Source: Casuarius casuarius (taxonomy: Eukaryota; Chordata; Aves; Casuariiformes; Casuariidae). From it: 64,000 nucleotides of DNA. The DNA is taken from contig PTFA01000092.1 in NCBI GenBank assembly GCA_003342895.1, positions 2,042,560-2,106,559 on the forward strand, written 5' to 3'. Shown piece by piece: positions 12,001-27,000 of this stretch (its first letter is position 1; each line of letters opens with the position of its first letter). The notes below the pieces were generated by a model. That model searched no databases. It worked only from the letters and a program-made list of their open reading frames with translations, and was not told where the DNA came from. Position numbers and translations under genes: made by a program.

Positions 12001-15000
12001 CTGGGAGCGACACGATTCATTGCACGCTGCCGCCACGGGCTGCTGCATGCAGCATTTCCCGATCTTATGCCGAAGCAGCAGAGCTTGCACATTACACAGC
12101 AATTAGAGCAGATAATGAACATTGTTATGGTGACCATACGGCTCTAGAGAGGAAGTTATTTCAAGACAAGTGGAGGCTGGATTGATCTTTCCCTTAGCAA
12201 CAAAATGCAGCAACTGAAATCTGCAAGCAAAACCAGCAATGCTTGCTGGAAAAGCACTCCATTTTCTGAAAAAAACAGTCATTCGTTAGCATAAGTTATA
12301 TATTTGATGCAAATTTGAAAGTTAAGCAGCAAAAATTAAAAGATTAAATTAGTCTATTAGTCTGCTAAGCTTTGTGACTAGGATGAAACCTCTTCATTAG
12401 TCACATGAATAGCCCCAGTGAAACGCTGCACTTCTAAACTTACTTGGGGAACNAATGCTGCTCTGAGGAGCTTACATACTGCATGCCTCGTGGTTACAAA
12501 ATAAACAGCACAAAGTCTAGCTTTTATTATCACAGCGTTTTTATACGTCTCTCTCATCAACACAGGAAAAACTGGAACAAAAAGTGTTTTGTTGGTATCT
12601 GCTCCACTTTCATTTTAAGGGAAGGAAAAGCAGGCTGTGGCTAAAGTACAGTTGAATGTTGATCACAACATGAAATTATCTTAGAAGGAAGATCGGCTTC
12701 GCTTACCTGGTTACCTTTGGGACCAGTGACACCAGTAGGACCCTGAGAATAAGCAGAAGAAAGCAAGTGAGCTCAAACTGTTATTTTCCTGTAAATTCCT
12801 GGTGCAGTCGGATATTCATTCCAATGGCAGAGGGTGGGAATTAGCCTCCTAATCATCAAAGAGGAGGGACCAAGTCTCATTCACATTCCTTAGAAATAAG
12901 AAGAGATTTTAAGCCTTCTTGCTAGTTTTGTGGCACTCTACAGCTGCCGGCTTGTGCGGTGCAGGAGAGTTTTTCCAACCCCATGTCGTGCCAGCTACAG
13001 TGCAGGGTGGCTGCAGGAGCAGCAGTTCCCACCGGGAACCGGCCGTCTCCTGCTCTGGCCCCTAAATAAAACTAAAATGACTTCTGTGCATTTAATCCTC
13101 TTTTTTCTTGCCTTTTTTAAAGCTGTTTCACAAAAGCCTTCTTCTTCCAGACATCCCAGGGGCAGGAACCCTTTTTTCCTTATGCCCATCTATTTTTCAT
13201 TTTTGTCATCTCGATATCAAGCCTGAAACAGCAATTTTACAAATCCACAAATTACAGGACAAGGTCCAGGATGAGACTGGTGGGCGACTGATCTCTCCCT
13301 TTCACACCCCATGATGGGAAAAGTGGATTGAATTTACTCATGGTATAAAATGGATGAGAATGTTTTTGTACCACAAGGGCAAAAAGTCAGGATGGTTTTT
13401 CAAGGCCCCCTTGGACTGTCAGTTTTCCTGGGTGTTTAGAGTTAGCTGGGAAACCCCAGACTTTCTTCTCTAGTGCAGAATCTGTAGGGCAAATTCAACC
13501 ACTTTACCCTCTGAACAGCTTTCTACAGCACATTCATCAGTCTGGCATCTCCAAACTGACCATTTTTTAATACCTAGACCTAGAGTTGGCTCAGCAGAAC
13601 AGAGTGTTAACAGAGGACAAACTCATGCAATGTGGGCATGTCATTCTGCTCTAGTCAGGCACTGAATAAATGGGAAAAAAAAAAGATTTCTGTTAAAGAA
13701 AAAAGTTCTCTGCAAAACAGACAATGGGAGGTAGAAATACAAGAATGAATAGACCATTTCTAACTCCCATTTTATGTGTACTAATGGCAAATGCAATATA
13801 TTATTTTCTGACTATTTTATTGTCATCTAGATTTATACTTCCAACTTCATGAAGTTCCAATGCTCCATGGCAGTTTATGTCAATAAAATAAAGCTCAGTC
13901 ACCAAAGACTTATGGGGAAGGCTCCCTTAGAGAAAAACTTGGCCCTAAATATTTTGATTCAAAACTGATTTGCCACAGTAATAATTCTTAGCAGCGGGAA
14001 AGAGCGACAAGAATTTAAGGGCCCTGAGACCAACCAGTTCCACATTCACTGGCCATCCTCGTGTTTTTGCCACTCTACCAGCTAATCACAATTAGTATTT
14101 TTCCCTGGGCATCTAGCGTATGCCAGCATGTAGCAAAGAATCACTGATAGAGACATTACCCCAGACTTGCGGCATTCAGAATTCCCAGGAATTTATTCCT
14201 AATAAAAATCCTCAGAAAAAATGTTTGCCCATTGCCACCTCCATCAGCAGTAACTGTCAAATTCACCTTCTCCCCAATATCCCACATCAATAGCAAGATG
14301 GTTTCTATATAATCTCAATGATGTTGTGTATCTTATGGTCCACTGCACTAAACTCACACATTCTTCATGCAAGAACAATAAACTTATCGATATGCTGGTT
14401 TATATTCCTGGACACAGCCAGTCTGAGGACTGTGAAAAAACATGCCAGTACCTGTTAACTCAGGCTGGTAGGAATCATTTTTTGCAAAGTAAAAAAAACC
14501 CAGCCACAATTGATTTCAGTGTGAAGGGTTAGAGGCAGCTGGGACGATAGGGCTGTATTGATCCTGCGTTTGCTGTTACTATCTTTAAGTCAGGACGGCA
14601 TGCCAGGCTAGCCTGCCTGCAATGCAAACCAGCTCGGGGTCGGCCGTGCTCTCCATCCAGCCCACAGCAGGTGTCATCGCCCCCAGCAAGAAAGGCTGTT
14701 TCCTTAAGCTATAGAGACGTGTTCTGAGGTTTCAGCCTCTCCCCAGGCCAAACCTTGTGCCAAGCAGAAAGGGCGGAAAATTGCAAGGCTGTTTCCTGGC
14801 TCAGCCATCACCGCTGCCTACGCAGAGGACTAAGGCTGCAGGCGGCTGCTGCTTACACCAGCGGGACGGTACGGGCAATATGGAAGTTAGGCTAAGTGCC
14901 GGTTGCATTCGTGGAGGCGGAAAGTCTCCGGGACTACCTGAGCTCAGGAAAGCACGTTTTCCTGGGGAAAGATGTTAATAAACTGGGGGGCTGAGAAACA

Positions 15001-18000
15001 GCAATGACATTTAAGAGTAAATGCACTTAACTTCACAGCCAGGAATAAAACCTAGGTATTTTTACTGCGAGTTCCTTTGCGTTAAGCGTCAGATTTTCCT
15101 TCCCTTTGCTCGGAGCAGCTCTCTGGGTAACAGGCTGGCCGGTGCGGGGGCCACGTCCCCTCTGAACACACATTTCTCACTGCAGCGATGCTCTGAGCGC
15201 AGGCAGGACCCTGCAGCTCCACAATAACCCGCCTGTTTTACCCTTCCAGATTCGCAGTCCTCCCGACTGAGAGGCTTTTTGAAACCTGCCTGGAGCCTAG
15301 CACAGAAGGGCCATTGTGAAACCCCAAGGTGCCACAGTGATTATTTACACAGAAACTTCACCTTAAAGCTGGAGTCAAGGCAGCCAGCGAACACATGGCC
15401 ACTGTTCTCCTGCATGCCCCAAATGAGCACTGTGTGCTCTGCCCTGCTGGCTTCTTTTAAATGAGAATGAATTCATTTAAATAAAAAGCTGGATTTATCC
15501 TGAGGTGTGGGACCCATGTGTGCTGCTGTTCAGAAAAAAATCACTGAGCAAAATAAAATTTTAAGAAGTCCAGAAACCCTAATCAAACCTCTGAAAAACA
15601 GAGTGGGCGAATCAGCTCTCTTGTGCTCATGGGAAGCAAGCCTTTGGTGTAATCAGCATAAACAGGGAAGGAAAAAACAGTTGCTACTCTGGCTAGGATA
15701 TGATCCCAAAAGTCTCTTTAAAACAATCCATTCTGTCTAAAAATAGTGGGACTTCCAGAACTGAAATGGAAACATGGACAGGAACATGAGTCAAGCCATA
15801 AAAGAGACAGGACACATGATTTTTTTAATATAAAAGATAGAGCAAATTAAGAAAAGGTTGATGTGTCCTGACCTTCCCACTGACATGCAGCAGCACGCCA
15901 GAGCAGACCCACCTAATCCACCACCGGAGCTGCTGCAGGGTGGCTCTAGGACAGGAATGGATGGGAAACTTTGGTGGATCTTTTTTCTTCAGGATGTGTC
16001 TGGCCTCTGTATTGCCTTATCTGAACACCTCATAATCATTAATGTATTAATTTTTACAATATTCATGGGAAGCTGGAAATTCTTGTTAACCCCAATTTTG
16101 CATGTAGTTAACTGAGCCTCTGATACACAAACTCCCTTATCCAAGCTCACAGGGGAAACCAGTGACTTGAACTCTAACTACCATCCTGCTACTAAGGTCT
16201 TTCGTAAGAGAAGTCCCTCTTTTTCCTCAGCAGTGAGTCCTGAGGATTAATTTTCCTGCACTTCCACCCTCCTTTGGATGGAGCTGGCCATGGTGGGCCT
16301 CCATTCTCTTCAGTCCCTCAGATACTTTTTAATTGTTCTATTTCTCTTCCCTGTGAAATTCAGTACAGGAATTTTATCGTTCTAAACTATTCATCACTTT
16401 GGCCCCCCCAAGTTATGTGAGCAAAGCTAGACACAGACCCAAAAAATAAATTTTGGAGATAGGCTAGATGCTGAAGGCCCCAAAGGTCAGGATTATTTTT
16501 CTGTAGGGTCTGTCTTGGACACTCAAATGCTACAAATGATGCATTGGAATGCCCAATCTACTGGCATTTTCCAAGCCTACTTGTGTTCTCTGGGATGATA
16601 CCAGCCACACAATATTTGGGGTTCTCTTTCACCTCTCCAAAACAGGAATTAGAAACAGGCATCTTCCTTTCCTTACCCTGTCACCAAACTCTCCACGAAT
16701 TCCGGTTGGACCAGGAAGGCCAGGTTCCCCACTGGCACCTTTGGGACCCTGTTAGGAAAATTAAAAAAAGAGCTAGAGCTTAAAGTGACAAGAAAACCGT
16801 GACATCCCCAAAATTCACCAGTTTCCATAACTGCTCACTGACTGTCCCCTGCCTCCAGGTCCCAGGAATTTCCTGCTTATTCTGACTTCATCTCCTGTGC
16901 TGTGGACAAGGAAACACTGTCTTATTGCAGATGAACCTTCTGGGCAAGCAGCCTTCAGGCTCCACAAAGCCTCCAATGCCTGGTTTAACACCAGAAGGCT
17001 TTGCAGAGTACTCCTAGAGAGGGCACAGTCTCTACTGGCAAAACCCCGCTTTGGTTGGTACAGTTCATTCTGACTTCTGCCCCACCGTCTTTCCCAACCG
17101 CAGTCAAACCACGCTGCCAAAACGCTCCAGCCTGCTGCTGGCCTCGCTCTTTAAAAAAATCACATCTATAACTCCTGACTGATATAGGGATGCTCACAGA
17201 AGCTAGCACTGAACACTTTTTTCAACCAGATCAGCTGAGGATATGTAGGTTTAAAAGTAGAATGTCTTTACGCAGATCAAACTCAAAGTCATTTTCTGTA
17301 AATAAACACTAAATACCATTTGCTCTAGCAGGCAGCTCATCTGGCTCTGTTTTCTTTCTACAGCACTATGTTAATGAAGGTGTTAACTAGGTTCTGACAA
17401 ATGGAAAGACATTTCTTCCCATCACTTGTTGCCATCAGGCATTATCTTGCCAGAGGTTTGCATTAAGCAGTGGCCTGCCAGAACGTGATGCATATTAAAT
17501 GACTCTTGTTACCAGCATACTGACCTGGAAGCCTCTTACACCTGGAGCACCTATTGGACCTTGAAGACCAAGTGGGCCCTGAAATGAGAAGGATAAGCAC
17601 TTGTAAGAAGATAATTCAGGGACAGTTAAGTCACACCTGTAATTAAATTGACTCAGTTCTAACACAGAGGAAACATGTACTGCAGAACAGTTTTTCCCAG
17701 TGGCAATGTTGATGAACAGCCCTTACAGTGATGCCTGGGGTATGCTGAAATTTATTAATAGTTACTATTAACAAAAATGTGTATTCCTGTATTATTAATG
17801 CTTAAAAACATATCACACTCACAAGCAGAAAAGATCAGTGACAGCAAAAGGTGGAACTATGATATAGCATGGAAAATATACATTAGAGGGGATCTGCCAT
17901 CTCAGTACTAAGCATTTAATTGGTCCAGTTCTGCAAGAAACTGCTGTAAAACATGTGCTGCATGCTCTTAGACATAAAAAATGGCAATTGCATCCACTTG

Positions 18001-21000
18001 CTTTGTACCTGCAATATAGGAAACACAGCCTCTTAGGCTTTCTCTTAGTGCAGGTGCTTTTAAAAGCCCAGCACTCCAGAGAGAACATGAACATTACTGT
18101 TAGGAGACTATTGCTTTCTACTGAGAAAATCAGATATATGATAAAAGATCTTGGGTAAAATAAAAATCTAAGTAATTTAGGCATCTAAATCCAATTTTCT
18201 AAAGTGCCTTTTTCAAATAGGTGCCTTAGGCAAACTTCTGTGACAAAGTGGGACTTCAGCTTTGTCTCCTTTTGCAGCCACCTCTGCCAGCTGCAGTGTA
18301 GAGGGATTCCAAAAAACTTTAAACTGGCCACCTCAGTCAGCATGGACTATCCAATATACTCAAAAAGCCAAGTATCCATGGGACTGCAAGGCAGGCCCAC
18401 CCTGTGTTAAAAAGGTGTCTGTATTTGCTTTGCCTGCAAAACTCTTCCAGATTTATTTACAATAAAATTCAAAAGCATCTATATGCATTTTCCCCTAACT
18501 GTTAGCCCTACAAATTCACCTTGGCATCCAAACATCCACTGTCTTATTTCATTTCTTCAGGCCATCACCAAGAGGAAGAGGAAATCCGTTTGTGAAGTGT
18601 GATTAAATTTACAATCTAAATCAGTTGCCTTATTCCTGCTTGGCTGACCAGATCAGTGTGGCTGTAACTCTGTACGGAAAGCCCAGAACTAGGAGCCTAA
18701 CTGCTTAAATACAACACTAATATCTTGAAAGAACCAGTCAGCTACTCAGGTATTTTTGTGGCTACTCTTTCCACTTTTGCTTTCTGCTTTTAATTCAATA
18801 AGGAAATTAAGAGTTATAAAGACAGAGCTCTATAAAAGTAACATTAAATGTGTCAAAATTACTTTGCTGTACTAGTGTTTTAATAAGTGTTGGCATTTGG
18901 CAGATCTTGGCCTCTGAATATAAAATAACCCTGGATTTAGTATGATAAGGAAAGTCAAATTAGTTTAAGCCAAATAGTCTTAATACTGGACAAATCCTGC
19001 ATCTCTATTTTAATAGCCCAGGCTTAAATACATTTCATATAACTTAGGAATGTAACAACACAGATCAGTAGAAATAAACATTGGTTTGATTGCTATTGCC
19101 TCCACTGCAGAAGTCTGCACCAGTATAGTTAAATCAATCATGTTTGCTCTTTGGCTATAATAATACAATACCTTTTCTCAGGCATCCAATTTTGATGAAA
19201 AATTTGGAGACAGGAAAGCAAATATTATTAATTTAGTTTATTTCTAAGGCTGATTTCCCTTTCCTTGGACATTTAAAGAGCAGCTGCTCACAAACAATAA
19301 ATCATTATATTGTTCAATTTCTTCCAAGTGACACGTACCAGAAATCATGTTAGTCTTGCTGTAGGCTTCTGGATTTCAAAATGAGATATTTAAAAAAAAA
19401 AAAAAAAAAGGCACAAAAACCCTGGAAGGTCAGGTCCAACCACAATATAGCAACAGTAGTTGGGGAGTGAGAAAATAAATGGTATCCTAGCATTTTTGTT
19501 ATTGTGAACAACAACAAAAAATGTTTTTGTCATATGCCATTTAGTAGGGACACAACAATCAGCCATGTAGCTCTTTTCAGAAGGTTTGCATTGCAGTTCC
19601 TGTAGCTCTGTATTTCTTAGGCTCTGAGACGACATAGGGAACAGAATGAATGCAGGAATAAAACGCTCCATCGAAGACCTCAATGGATTCTAACCCTGAA
19701 GCTTCAGAATGTCGTCGGTTCACGGCATAAAAGTGAAAACTGTCCGGCTGTACAAGGGGTTATGTTTCCTAGTGACTCACACCCAAATTCGCTTCCTTTG
19801 CGAACTCCTGGCAGGATGATGCCACAGCAGGGCTGGAAGTAGAGGCAGATGAGATAGGGGATGTGTGAACAGATTCCCTATCTGGGAATTGTTTTGGCCT
19901 CATTCCATACTGTTGTGAATTTTGGGATGTTTCCAAGCAGTTGTGAAAAGTGTGCAGCTTGGTGCAAGAAAGGCAAGAGGTTGTCAACAGTTCTACCAAC
20001 TCTTTAACACATTTCGAGCTCCTGTCACTCAATACAGCAACATGCAGGCTGTCCAGTTTTGTTGCTTATATGGCCTCAGGTTTTGCAATAAGCTGCTACG
20101 GCTCCAAGGAAAGCAACACAGGAACAGGAAGGATTTCGTGTTTCACGTGCTGGTGGCTATGCATGTTGGAATAGCTTAATAGGAGTATTGCTTCATTAAC
20201 TCACATTCAGCACAAGCTGAACATTATTATCTGATCAGGGAATTGCTGGCTGTCCAGGCTCTCCTGTACTGACTGTATCAGCCCCACAAACCTCTTGACA
20301 ACTTCAGCTTTCTTTGCTGCATGAAAGGGGAAGAACCACTTCGCATTTGCACAGAGCTGTCAGCGAGAGCAGGATCTGACCCACTCATGGGTCTGCTGAA
20401 ACTCCCCAGAGACAACACTCATAGAGAATACCACCTTTCATTTTAGCCAGGCAGTAATCCCATGTACCAAACTATTTTGGTATCTATTTGATCTACACTT
20501 TAAGAAGCATTTATGTACTCACAGTTGCTCCTCTGGGCCCCGGCAGGCCTCTCTCACCAGGAATACCAGCATCACCCTGGCAACAACACCAAAGTCAGCC
20601 ATGCCCTTGGGGAGCAGCAAATCCACCCTCTCAACCCACCGCAGAGCCGGTGCACACTGCCGGCAGCCAGGTTATTTCAATCCCCAACTTCCTGCCCGCT
20701 GCTGCATCGACTAGGCTACGCAGCCCGCCCTGGGGGGCTTGCACCTCCGCGCAGGGTACGCGTATCCATGCCTGGAAGCGTCCATCCAGCTGGATTGCAC
20801 CGCGCTCACTGAGCGGCTTCCCCATGAGCGTGGGATGCCTGAGAGCACCCATCACCGCGGGCAGGCATGTGTTATAGGAGCTGTAGCATTGATCTTGTTA
20901 CTAAGTTTGAGCAGCACATGAGCTCCAGCTTCATGTTTTTTAAAACACACTCAGCAGAGCTCATGACAGATGCAAGTCGCAGGGTTACGTACAGGGATGC

Positions 21001-24000
21001 CTGGCTCTCCGGAGGGACCTGCCTCTCCCATCTCTCCAGGACTGCCCTGCAGAGGAGAAAACAAACACTCACTTGGGGCATATCTTCAGACAGTCACTTC
21101 TGTCCTACACTGGGCAACAAGGTGGGAGTGAAAGAGGCAGTTAAAACTTTGCTGAGGAAATAAAAACCAACTTAAACTTTTACAGTTTTAAGACCAGGAA
21201 GGGAAAAGGCTATACAATGGACATTCAGAGAGTGGGTAAGCTGTACCTTCTGCCCCAGGATCAGTGACTAGGGAGGGCTGTCAGCCCCAGGGTGGTGCCA
21301 CCACATCCCATCTCAGGCTGAAGTGGCCCAGCAAGACAGGGAAGCCCTGTTGGAGGGATGCTCAGGGAACCCCACTTCATTCATCCTTGTGTCACTGTTG
21401 TGCAAGGAGAAATGTTTTCCTGCAGCTATCTCATATGCACGAGGATTAGCAAGAATAATGATGCAGGTGCAGAGCGGGGAAGTACAGAAAGGAATGGCAG
21501 GGACAGAAAGACGAGACTTTCCAGAACTGCTTTGTGACAGACTGCTTTGGTCTGTCTGAGATTTTCTTGCATCTCACGTGTAGGTGCCAATCTAGAGCTC
21601 TGTGGTGGCATTTTTCCTGGTATATGTGTGTGTGTGTTGGGGGGGGAGAAGTCTCCGGAAGGACAGATGAGAAAATCCTGCTCCTGCTTGCAGATACTCT
21701 TGCAGATACTCTGCTAGAGCCCTTTAAAACCCAGAAGATTAATCTTGCTCTCAGGACCTTGACAGAGGGGCACGCTTCCCTTCCTGAGATTCACCAAACC
21801 ACTGGTGACCCTGCTATGTATCCAATATGTCTTCTCTGAAATAGCTGCAAGAGCTGTCTCAACAAGAGCAAGGCCTTGTCAGTTGTTGTTGTGCCTAATG
21901 CCTGCTCATCGCTGCCAGGGGAACTCCGCCTGGGCAGGAACACGGGCACCCTCACTTCAGGGTAAATCCTCCCTTTGGGGGCACTAATCCCCCAAAGCCA
22001 AAAAGTCTTGACGCAACACAGTTAATAGCTTCCCCATCAGAACTCATCATTAAAGAGATTCACTTACTGGTTCACCCTTTGAGCCTTTAATACCTGCTCT
22101 TCCAGGCAATCCCTGCAAAAAAGAAAAGAAAAAAAGCAGTGTCAGAAGAAGTGGAGTTATTAAATTTGCTATTCTGGTCCGATTTGACATACAAGGAGCA
22201 ATGTTTGCTTGAAGTAATGGAGGATTTACATTTCTGCAGTTTTTGCCATGAAAATGATGGCTTCAATTTCCCTCGTTCACTGGCCTAGCAGCTCTGAATA
22301 TGCTACTGCTTGGTAATTAGAGAAAAGAAGAGGAATATATAAATAAAACAGCAGCAGCAGCATTTTGCACTGCAGAAACCTCCCTCCATGGATGTTAAAG
22401 ATATTCTACAAGACAGGAAGGAAGGAATGCTTTACCTCCATTTAAATAGTTGGAAGACTGGAGAGAGATATTTTGCCAGTGAACACTGAGTAAGCCAAGG
22501 ACATGGCTCAGAATACTGTTGAATCCTAGTCAGTTGTATCCCAGATCTTAGTTCCCTGAATAAGGGATGCAAATCACTGGGACATGGAAAGGAAAGTCCC
22601 TCCCAAATTCAGATATTAAACTGAGTGAGACTGGCCAAAGGCAAGGGTACTTCTATATTACTATTTAGTGCTACTATCTGTTGTTACTCCAGATGTGTTC
22701 CACTGCCTCTTGTACACTGCTCCCCCTCTGTATCGTGGGAAAAGTGTATTTTGTCTTGGTTTAAAGGGGCCCCCTTGGGAGGCAGTGCACAAAACAAACC
22801 TCTCCTCTCCCCACAAGGTATCTTTGTGAAAGGCCAAGCTGCTGTAATGCCTCGAGGGCAATCGGTTGTGCTGCCATACTCACAGGAAGTCCGTTTGGCC
22901 CCTTCTCTCCAGGAGCACCCATGCGAGCTGCATCGCCCTGTAGATATTGAGAGGTTAGGAGGGACTCCCTGTTACTCCCAAATGGTTTGACGAAGATAGG
23001 GGACACGTTCACAAACAGGCATTTAAAATCTCCCCCCAGCCCCAGCATGTGCAGATCTGAGGGACTGTTGTACCTGCAGAGTGCAAGACAGGCCTTGCAC
23101 TGAGCAGTGCTTGGGGTGAGCTTGCAACAGTGCCTACAAGAGCTGGGCACCCACTGGAAGAAAAGGGGCAGTTGGGTGCTCAGTGCTTGCAAGCGTTTCC
23201 CTAGTCCTCTCACAGTTCCCCATCTTAATAATCCAAGACCCTTCCCTCCTTGGCAAGTCAGAGAGCATGTTCCTGTGGGATCATTCAAAAATCAGGCAAC
23301 TAGCACCTGACAGCACTTTGTCTACAGGCAATTAGAATAAACAGATGCCTCTGTCAACAGCTCTGAAAAAGCATCCCTGAAGGCCTAGAGTCAGCCAATA
23401 GGAACAACTAAGTGGAGAGACTTAGCTGAGTTTAGATCTTATGTGCATGGCCCATATGTGCATCTTCTTTCTTCAGGGAATCTCCTTGGGATTAATTAAT
23501 GAGAGCAACTTTTCTCTTCTTCACTAGTTACACTACTGGAAAACTCTCTCTAGAAGCAAAAGCTCTCCAGCTATGCTCTCTCCTCACAAGCATCAGTAGC
23601 TTCACAACACGCATGGGACAGTAACGGGAATCTTTCTGCACAGTGTTTAAGTAGGACTTTACAAACCTTCTCACCATCGAGTCCAGGAGCTCCATCTCGT
23701 CCGTCCTTGCCAGGTATGCCCTGCAACCATGCACAGGGCAGGTTAAGGTCATGACAGACATTGCGGTTTGCAAAATACATTCACATCAAAGAACCTTTTG
23801 GCAATGGGCCCAGCTCTAGGCTAATTGGAAGAAAGGGAGATTTGTCATTAACAGCAGGACAGCTAGGGTTTGGTCCAACCAGGACCACACCGAAGGCTAC
23901 ATAAATTGACATGCATGATAAAAGTTTGATAATACAGACTGTAAGATGCAAGACCTCTCCTATCATGTCTTATCTTGTTATCTGCAAGCAAGACAGAGAG

Positions 24001-27000
24001 ACTTGCATCCTACTTAACTGACTTACAGGTTCTCCTATGAGTCCACGAGCCCCTGGGTTTCCTTTTGGTCCAGGTCTGCCCTAGAAATCAGTAACAAATC
24101 CTGTGTTATCCAGGACACAGCCCTTACAAATCTCTATTAAACAAACATAGTAGTCAAACTCTGTAGGGATATTTCATCCAGTCTGCACAGGCTCTTGACC
24201 TGTTCATATAGGGATAGTGGTTCTTTTAGGGCACACCAGTAAACTGATGTAATGCTGGCTGCAGCATTTGAGAAAATTCTCTATTGTTTCAAAGGATGGA
24301 GATACAAGATCTGAGCTCCGTGCTATAGATTGTAAAAAGTGTTTAGGTCTCTTCAGCACCAACAAGATGTAAATATCTCATTTTTGAGAGGAATAATTTC
24401 ATCCCTCTCACGTGGGCTGTGTTTGGGAGGAAATATTTAAGATTAAATATCTGACCAATAGAATGGGTTAAAGGACAGGGATGCAAGCATATTCTTGATA
24501 ACCTCTAGTCTGCTGCTGACCTGAACCTCAGGCAAAAAGATACAGCAGGTTAGCCATGGTGCACCCAATAAATTGTCAAAACCTCTGGCTCAGTAATAAT
24601 ACACCCTGGAATGCAGAATTTCCCATGAAGGGAAATATAGCTTCCCATAAAACTATTGGTTAAGTATGTTTGTTGATTTTCTTTGAAGAAAAATAATAAT
24701 TAAAATTGTAAAATGTCTAGAAATAACATTTCCACTAATTAGTGTTTCTCACTCACAGTTCCCAAAGTGATTTAGAAGGATACATAAGAACAATTAGTCC
24801 CTTTCTACAGGCAGAATTAAATAAAACAACTGAAAACACACAGAGTGCTGAGAGCAAAACACAGAAAAGCTATCTTCCAGCAAGGACTTCCAGCTAGCCC
24901 CTGCCAGTGTCATCTCTCTGTACCTGCCTCTCAGCTGGTAACAAGGAAGTTCTCAAATTCCACTCTGCTTTAAGAAAAGCACTAAAAAATAAATTAAGGG
25001 GACAAGCCATAATAAAGCTGTAAGATAGACTCCTTTGAATCTTACGTTCAATATTTGAGCAGACTAGTGCTTTACTGCACTTACAGTATCGCCTTTGGGC
25101 CCTCTGAATCCTTGAGGTCCTTTGTTTCCTTGGTCTCCCTGTAACAATAGAGAAAAAGCCATTAAGCATCTTCATCACATTGACAAAGACCAATATTTCA
25201 AGTGTGTGAATGATGAAGTCTTCTTTGTGTTGTTTGCTGGCATTGCTACTGCCAGGCACAAGTATACACATCCCCCAGAGCTTGTCTGCAATTTCTGTTA
25301 CACTCTGTAACTCCTGATGCACAGACGAATCGCAATGGGGACTTTGCTAGCAATCTCCCAGGGCAGAGACCCTTCATTTTCTGAAGCATTTTCTTTAACC
25401 AATATAGAAACAGGGTCAGAGAAAAACTTAAATATTTACTGCCTCAGTCCTTCTTGGCATAATTAATGTTGATGGACAGTAAGTACCTCATTTAATTTTA
25501 GTTCAGATCAATTTCTTCTATAATTGTAAAGATTAGCAGAGGATCCTCAGAGGGTGGTGCCTTGGGGTCATCACAGATTGTGGTGTGTTGCCTGTCACAA
25601 ATAAATGAAGGTGTCTGCTATAAAATGGATGTTACATTAACCACACTAAGGAGAGGTTGGGTGACAGGCCAGCGGACAGTGGAAAATGCCATCAGAAAGT
25701 CCATAGTTCTGCAGGTGCAGCTCTAGTTTCGTATTTGGGCACATTAAGGAGGGTAAGCGGGTCTGCCAACAGGTAAGTGTGCAGGTTCTGTGTTCTCCTA
25801 CACTTCTCTTCACCCCAGAGCTTTGAAAATGGATGTGGATTGCATCTTTAATGCACAACTGACCGTTTTTGCCTTGTGGCAAAAGTTCTTGTGAGCTGTG
25901 ATCTAACCACAGATCAGGCCCAAAGGAAGTAGCCTCAGGGCAGCACTTACTGAGTCTTCCCCAAATCTTTACTTCCCAAGAAGAACTTTACCCAGGTACA
26001 ACGCAGGAAAGAAACAGAGGTCTACATGGGTTTGCTCACAGCTGCTAATGTTCATGGAAAAGCAGTGAAGAACAGAGAGCATTGGAAATGTGGTGAACTT
26101 ATTCTGGCAGAATGGGCATGGGGCATGACTGAGGGAAATACATCGTGAAATCTGGGTCAGGTGAAGTGATATTGCTTTAACCAGAGGGAAAAAGGCGAAG
26201 GGGATAATCTGATTGAGATGGTCAACACATCCCTACTGTTCACTGACAGGAAAGAGCTTAGTGCAGAAAAGGTAAACTTTAGGCTTTGACTGTGGAAGAC
26301 AAGTCCACCAAGAAATGGATACATACGGCTTTCCCTGGAGGTCCTGGGATTCCAGGTGGCCCTCTGAAACCAATGTCACCCTGCAATGAATAATATACAT
26401 CATTGTAATGCTGGTACTGGCAGAGGATAAAGTCCCTACCTTACATTGCAGTCTAAGAAAACACATAACACCCTGGAAAGACACCCCATACTTCTTGCTA
26501 GTTTGTAATACAGTCTTGCAAAAGATTCCCTTCTGAACGAGCATTTTTTTTTACTGTGGATCTCCCTACCATTATCTCTATGATATAACTGATATTATTC
26601 ATTGCCTTGCCATCTTGAAAACACACATGTTCCTAGATCAAGGCACAGCTTTCTCAAACTCAAACCATTTGACCTCTAGGCCAGTGGTCAAGGGACCCTG
26701 GCAAAAGACCAAGGCCATGATCAGCTAGAGGTTAATCCAGCTCTCCCTGAAGTCTTTGGTGCAGCATTAGACCTGCAACCCTGGTGTTTCTGGAGACTTT
26801 CTATGTCCTGAAAATCTTTGTCCATTCAGTGGTTCTTTGGCTTTTTCTTGTAAGGAGACAAGAACAGTGTTAAATGTTCACAAAATGTTTCTCAGTTTTT
26901 TGCAAGATTCTGTAGCACTGTCAGTCCTGCAGGGGCAGCACTTCTGTCCTTGTCTGAATGCTCAAATTAACACTGGGCCTGATCCTGCGAATCCCTCAGA

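Larger units (their letters stand above)
17579..20522. other. COL9A3: COL9A3 intron 22 (2.9 kb)
   Basis: No exon. It holds a sauropsid repeat relic at about 18172-18240 and an A18 tract at 19392-19409. Nothing else is recognisable. Confidence 0.5.
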
